In this document: one piece after another, positions 6,967-7,327 of the stretch
How the letters are laid out: each line of letters opens with the position of its first letter
Position numbering within the stretch: position 1 is the stretch's first letter
Assembly (NCBI GenBank): GCA_048636595.1
Contig: JAIVWI010000159.1
Location: forward strand, 1 to 7,327
DNA length: 7,327 bases
Direction of reading: 5' to 3'
Source of the DNA: JAJRRA01 sp048636595
GTDB lineage: Bacteria; Pseudomonadota; Gammaproteobacteria; Xanthomonadales; SZUA-36
Position numbers and translations under genes: made by a program
Notes under the pieces: generated by a model
The model's database searches: none
Told to the model about the DNA's origin: nothing
Seen by the model: the letters and a program-made list of their open reading frames with translations, nothing else

Positions 6967-7002
6967 CAACTTTTTACTCTCCCCGCGCGCTTGCCAGCTA
7001 TT

Positions 7003-7060
7003 GTAAGAGGTCGCTTGCGGCCGAAAGCCCTGGAAATTTCGCGCGCAAGCACGCTCTTAC
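7003..7060. repeat. REP-like inverted doublet, copy 1
   Basis: Two 23-base elements face each other: 7003-7025 and, inverted, 7038-7060, separated by 12 bases. Each begins GTAAGAG, has GCTTGCG three bases later, and ends in CGAA. Each can fold its own small hairpin, for example GGTCGC against GCGGCC with a G-T pair. The form of a short head, a GC-rich hairpin with a CTTG centre and a CGAA tail resembles the REP elements of Pseudomonas and related gammaproteobacteria, and two in inverted order make a BIME-like unit. The resemblance is from memory, without a search. Confidence 0.7.
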
Positions 7061-7123
7061 AGTTAGCGTCCTTTCGCTATAAACAGTGGATAAAAGACCC
7101 AAGCCATTCCAGCGTAATCTTTT

Positions 7124-7181
7124 GTAAGAGGTCGCTTGCGGCCGAAAGCCCTGGAAATTTCGCACGCAAGCACGCTCTTAC
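7124..7181. repeat. REP-like inverted doublet, copy 2
   Basis: This is the second copy of the doublet, with elements at 7124-7146 and, inverted, 7159-7181. It differs from copy 1 only at 7164 (a for g). That change weakens the hairpin of the right-hand element, turning a G-C pair into a wobble position in the minus-strand RNA. Confidence 0.7.
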
Positions 7182-7258
7182 AGTTAGCGTCCTTTCGCTA
7201 TAAACAATGGATAAAAGACCCAAGTCATTCCAGTGTAATTTTTAAAGAGTAGCGTAAA

Positions 7259-7327
7259 ATGGTTGAACAAAGCGAGTACCCGGCAGAGTGTCTGAACCAA
7301 TCAACATCCTTTTTTTATGCACCGGCC
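7259..7327 (+). CDS. Possible 5' end of an unidentified plus-strand gene
   Basis: An ATG at 7259 opens a frame of 23 codons to the window edge, with an in-frame TAG at 7250 just upstream. It reads MVEQSEYPAECLNQ followed by STSFFYAPA. There is only a weak AGAG ten bases upstream and no clear promoter. The SxSFFxA pattern is faintly like the start of squalene/phytoene synthase family proteins, but this is far too short to claim. If real, it would be divergent from the ilvD operon. Confidence 0.25.
   Translation, partial: MVEQSEYPAECLNQSTSFFYAPA

Larger units (their letters stand above)
7001..7242. repeat. Tandem direct duplication of a 121-bp unit
   Basis: Bases 7001-7121 and 7122-7242 are two head-to-tail copies with no indels and five differences, about 96% identity. 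The differences are at 7043/7164 (g/a), 7086/7207 (g/a), 7104/7225 (c/t), 7113/7234 (c/t) and 7119/7240 (c/t). All five are transitions, with the G or C in the left copy. Each copy holds a REP-like palindromic doublet plus about 60 bases of more AT-rich sequence, which includes a small TAGCG/CGCTA stem. No convincing gene is seen in this stretch; the only ORF across it is a short one reading through the repeat. Confidence 0.95.

Noticed and set aside
6772..6969. Leader ORF extended to a 65-codon frame from TTG 6969
   Set aside because: The upstream part covers the predicted -35 and -10 boxes and has no ribosome-binding site, so the short GTG-started frame is more likely.
6977..7000. Possible third, degenerate REP half next to the tandem repeat
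   Set aside because: It shares only GCGCGCTTGC-like bases with the REP elements; the head and tail are missing, so the match is too weak to annotate.
7001..7242. CRISPR array or insertion sequence
   Set aside because: There are only two long units with no spacers between short repeats, and no transposase frame.

Overview
The window holds one minus-strand branched-chain amino acid operon, read from right to left: ilvD, ilvC, leuA, leuC, leuD. Every product is full length and keeps the metal, iron-sulfur or catalytic residues expected of its family. Together they cover dihydroxyacid dehydratase and ketol-acid reductoisomerase (common to Ile, Val and Leu) and the first two steps of the leucine branch. 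Missing from the run are acetohydroxyacid synthase (ilvB/I/G with ilvN/H/M), the transaminase ilvE and leuB.

Upstream of ilvD (about 6718-6966) lies what reads as a complete transcription-attenuation leader: a sigma70-like promoter, a short ORF with 13 Leu/Ile/Val codons in a run of 15, a strong intrinsic terminator, and two mutually exclusive pairings that could protect or disrupt that terminator. The layout is that of the enterobacterial ilv and leu leaders, here placed before ilvD.

Right of the promoter (7001-7242) a 121-bp unit is duplicated in tandem. Each copy carries two inverted REP-like palindromes (a BIME-like doublet). A possible start of a plus-strand gene lies at the right edge (7259 onward), but too little is visible to name it.

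At the left end (1-346, minus strand) an open frame overlaps the leuD 3' end and runs off the window. It encodes a recognisable part of polyphosphate kinase (Ppk1) but lacks the usual N-terminal section. Most of it is far more AT-rich than the operon, so it may be a truncated gene, a pseudogene or a rearrangement junction.

The organism is most likely a proteobacterium, probably a gammaproteobacterium, of moderately high GC. This inference rests on the attenuator design, the REP-like doublets and the style of LeuA and class I IlvC; it is not proven. The most informative parts of the window are the attenuator, the REP duplication and the ppk junction; the enzymes themselves are conventional.
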